From Bacteroidales bacterium (GTDB lineage Bacteria; Bacteroidota; Bacteroidia; Bacteroidales; P3), in assembly GCA_031286005.1 (NCBI GenBank), contig JAITVC010000193.1:1-6061 (forward strand): a DNA stretch of 6,061 nucleotides, in the 5' to 3' direction. The translations under genes and the position numbers were made by a program. Below are positions 5,255-6,061 of the stretch, in pieces (positions within the stretch are counted from its first letter, which is position 1; every line of letters begins with the position of its first letter). The notes under the pieces are model-generated. The model worked only from the letters and a program-made list of their open reading frames with translations, ran no database searches and was not told where the DNA came from.

Positions 5255-6061
5255 GAATGTTGTTTGTGAAACAACTCCAACCGTTCTTTCAAAAGTGGGA
5301 ACTGGCTGCGGTTGATGAGCGATACACAAGCCCGGATGCCTTCGCATTGGCTGCCTGTGATGTCGAGCGTAATGGCGCTGATGCCGTAGTTTAACAGTTC
5401 TTTCAGCAATTGTTCGCCGGTAAATCCGGGATAATTGAACGTAAAATAGAAACCGTCGGCAATATTCTCGTTGCCGTCTTTGTCATACACAATATAAAAG
5501 CCATTGTCGGTAAAATATTGTTTCATGATGTGGGCTTTTTCGCCGTATTCGCGAACGGTTTCGATGAATTTGCAGGTGCCGTCGTTGGCCGCCTTCAACA
5601 TCGCTGTGAAACCGATTTGTGCCGAATGCGATGTACCTGCGCTCAACGCATAAACGGTGCCGTATACAAACGCTTTGCCGAAATTATCGGTGGTGTGGTA
5701 ACGCAATAAATCCGGTGCGGTGGTGTTCCAGATTTTATCCGAAACGGCGATAAAGGCCATCCGTTCGCCGGCATAACTGAATGCTTTTGACGAAGAAATA
5801 AACAACACAAAATTATCGGTATATTTAGCCACTGTCGGCTGGAATGGCGCAACGCCGGGCTTGCTGTAATCTTTTCGGAAGTCCATACCGAAGTAGGCCA
5901 AATCCTCAATCACCACCACATTATATTTATTGCACACATCCGCAATCGTGCGCAATTCGTCATCCGTAAAGCAAAACCATGCCGGATTGTTGGGGTTGGA
6001 ATACAACAAGGACGACACTTTGCCGTCGCTCATCATTTCTTCCAGTTTCGAACGTAGTTTT
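5251..6061 (-). CDS. PLP-dependent aminotransferase, class I/II (partial, N-terminus cut)
   Basis: The C-terminal part of a fold-type I aminotransferase, read leftward from the window edge. The frame is open to position 6060, encoding KLRSKLEEMM before the internal ATG at 6036, so that ATG is not the true start. Roughly the first third of a protein of about 430 residues is missing. Numbering from the ATG at 6036: NPNNP (14-18) is the substrate/PLP loop, Asp45 in IEDLAY bonds the pyridine nitrogen with Tyr48 beside it, SSSKAFSYAGER carries the Schiff-base Lys84 and phosphate-binding Arg92, and Arg235 in IRACVSL should bind the substrate carboxylate. All expected catalytic residues in the visible part are present. 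It resembles Bacteroidales enzymes annotated only as class I/II aminotransferase; the amino-acid substrate cannot be told. It is convergent with the GH89 gene and shares the stop palindrome TTAA. Its promoter lies outside the window. Confidence 0.93.
   Translation of the reverse strand, partial: KLRSKLEEMMSDGKVSSLLYSNPNNPAWFCFTDDELRTIADVCNKYNVVVIEDLAYFGMDFRKDYSKPGVAPFQPTVAKYTDNFVLFISSSKAFSYAGERMAFIAVSDKIWNTTAPDLLRYHTTDNFGKAFVYGTVYALSAGTSHSAQIGFTAMLKAANDGTCKFIETVREYGEKAHIMKQYFTDNGFYIVYDKDGNENIADGFYFTFNYPGFTGEQLLKELLNYGISAITLDITGSQCEGIRACVSLINRSQFPLLKERLELFHKQHS
5259..5275. repeat. Short inverted repeat at the convergent gene ends
   Basis: GTTGTTT (5259-5265) and AAACAAC (5269-5275) form a perfect 7-bp inverted repeat around GTG, four bases after the GH89 stop and inside the last codons of the aminotransferase gene. 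It could act as a weak 3'-end hairpin for the GH89 transcript. It is AT-rich and has no T-tract on either strand, so it is not a convincing intrinsic terminator and may be chance. Confidence 0.25.

Overview
The window looks like chromosomal DNA of a Bacteroidota bacterium, most likely of the order Bacteroidales. The evidence is: two copies of the Bacteroides-type -7 promoter box TAnnTTTG (both TATCTTTG), A-rich leaders instead of Shine-Dalgarno sites, a lipoprotein of the '6-bladed beta-propeller' type that is common in this phylum, a GH89 alpha-N-acetylglucosaminidase typical of gut glycan degraders, and a Bacteroidales-type class I/II aminotransferase. The species cannot be named from this window.

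Positions 125-2108 hold a compact three-gene plus-strand module: a 125-aa secreted protein with ten cysteines whose first half matches the chitin-binding peritrophin-A (CBM14) pattern; a 365-aa beta-propeller lipoprotein; and a 164-aa membrane-anchored thioredoxin-like protein with a CTPC motif. The spacings are 17 nt and a 4-nt ATGA overlap, and the module ends in a hairpin with eight Ts. It is visibly AT-richer than what follows. The layout resembles the small-peptide (NVEALA-type) plus propeller modules of Bacteroides, but the leading peptide carries an animal-like cysteine-rich fold. This is the most unusual content of the window.

Positions 2159-3073 hold a monocistronic unit for a 157-aa cytosolic helical protein of unknown function. 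It has its own promoter, preceded by three GTTAA boxes exactly 10 bp apart, and a perfect 16-bp terminator stem. The 348-base gap after it is filled by a tandem array with a 21-bp period (42-bp higher-order unit), ending in a perfect 27-bp palindrome just upstream of the next promoter.

Positions 3074-5254 encode a complete exported GH89 enzyme (NAGLU family), with both predicted catalytic glutamates present. It meets, tail to tail, the aminotransferase on the minus strand (5251-6061, cut by the window edge); their stop codons share the palindrome TTAA. The sequence shows no direct functional link between the peptide/propeller/thioredoxin module, the 157-aa protein, the glycosidase and the aminotransferase. 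They appear to be separate transcription units.
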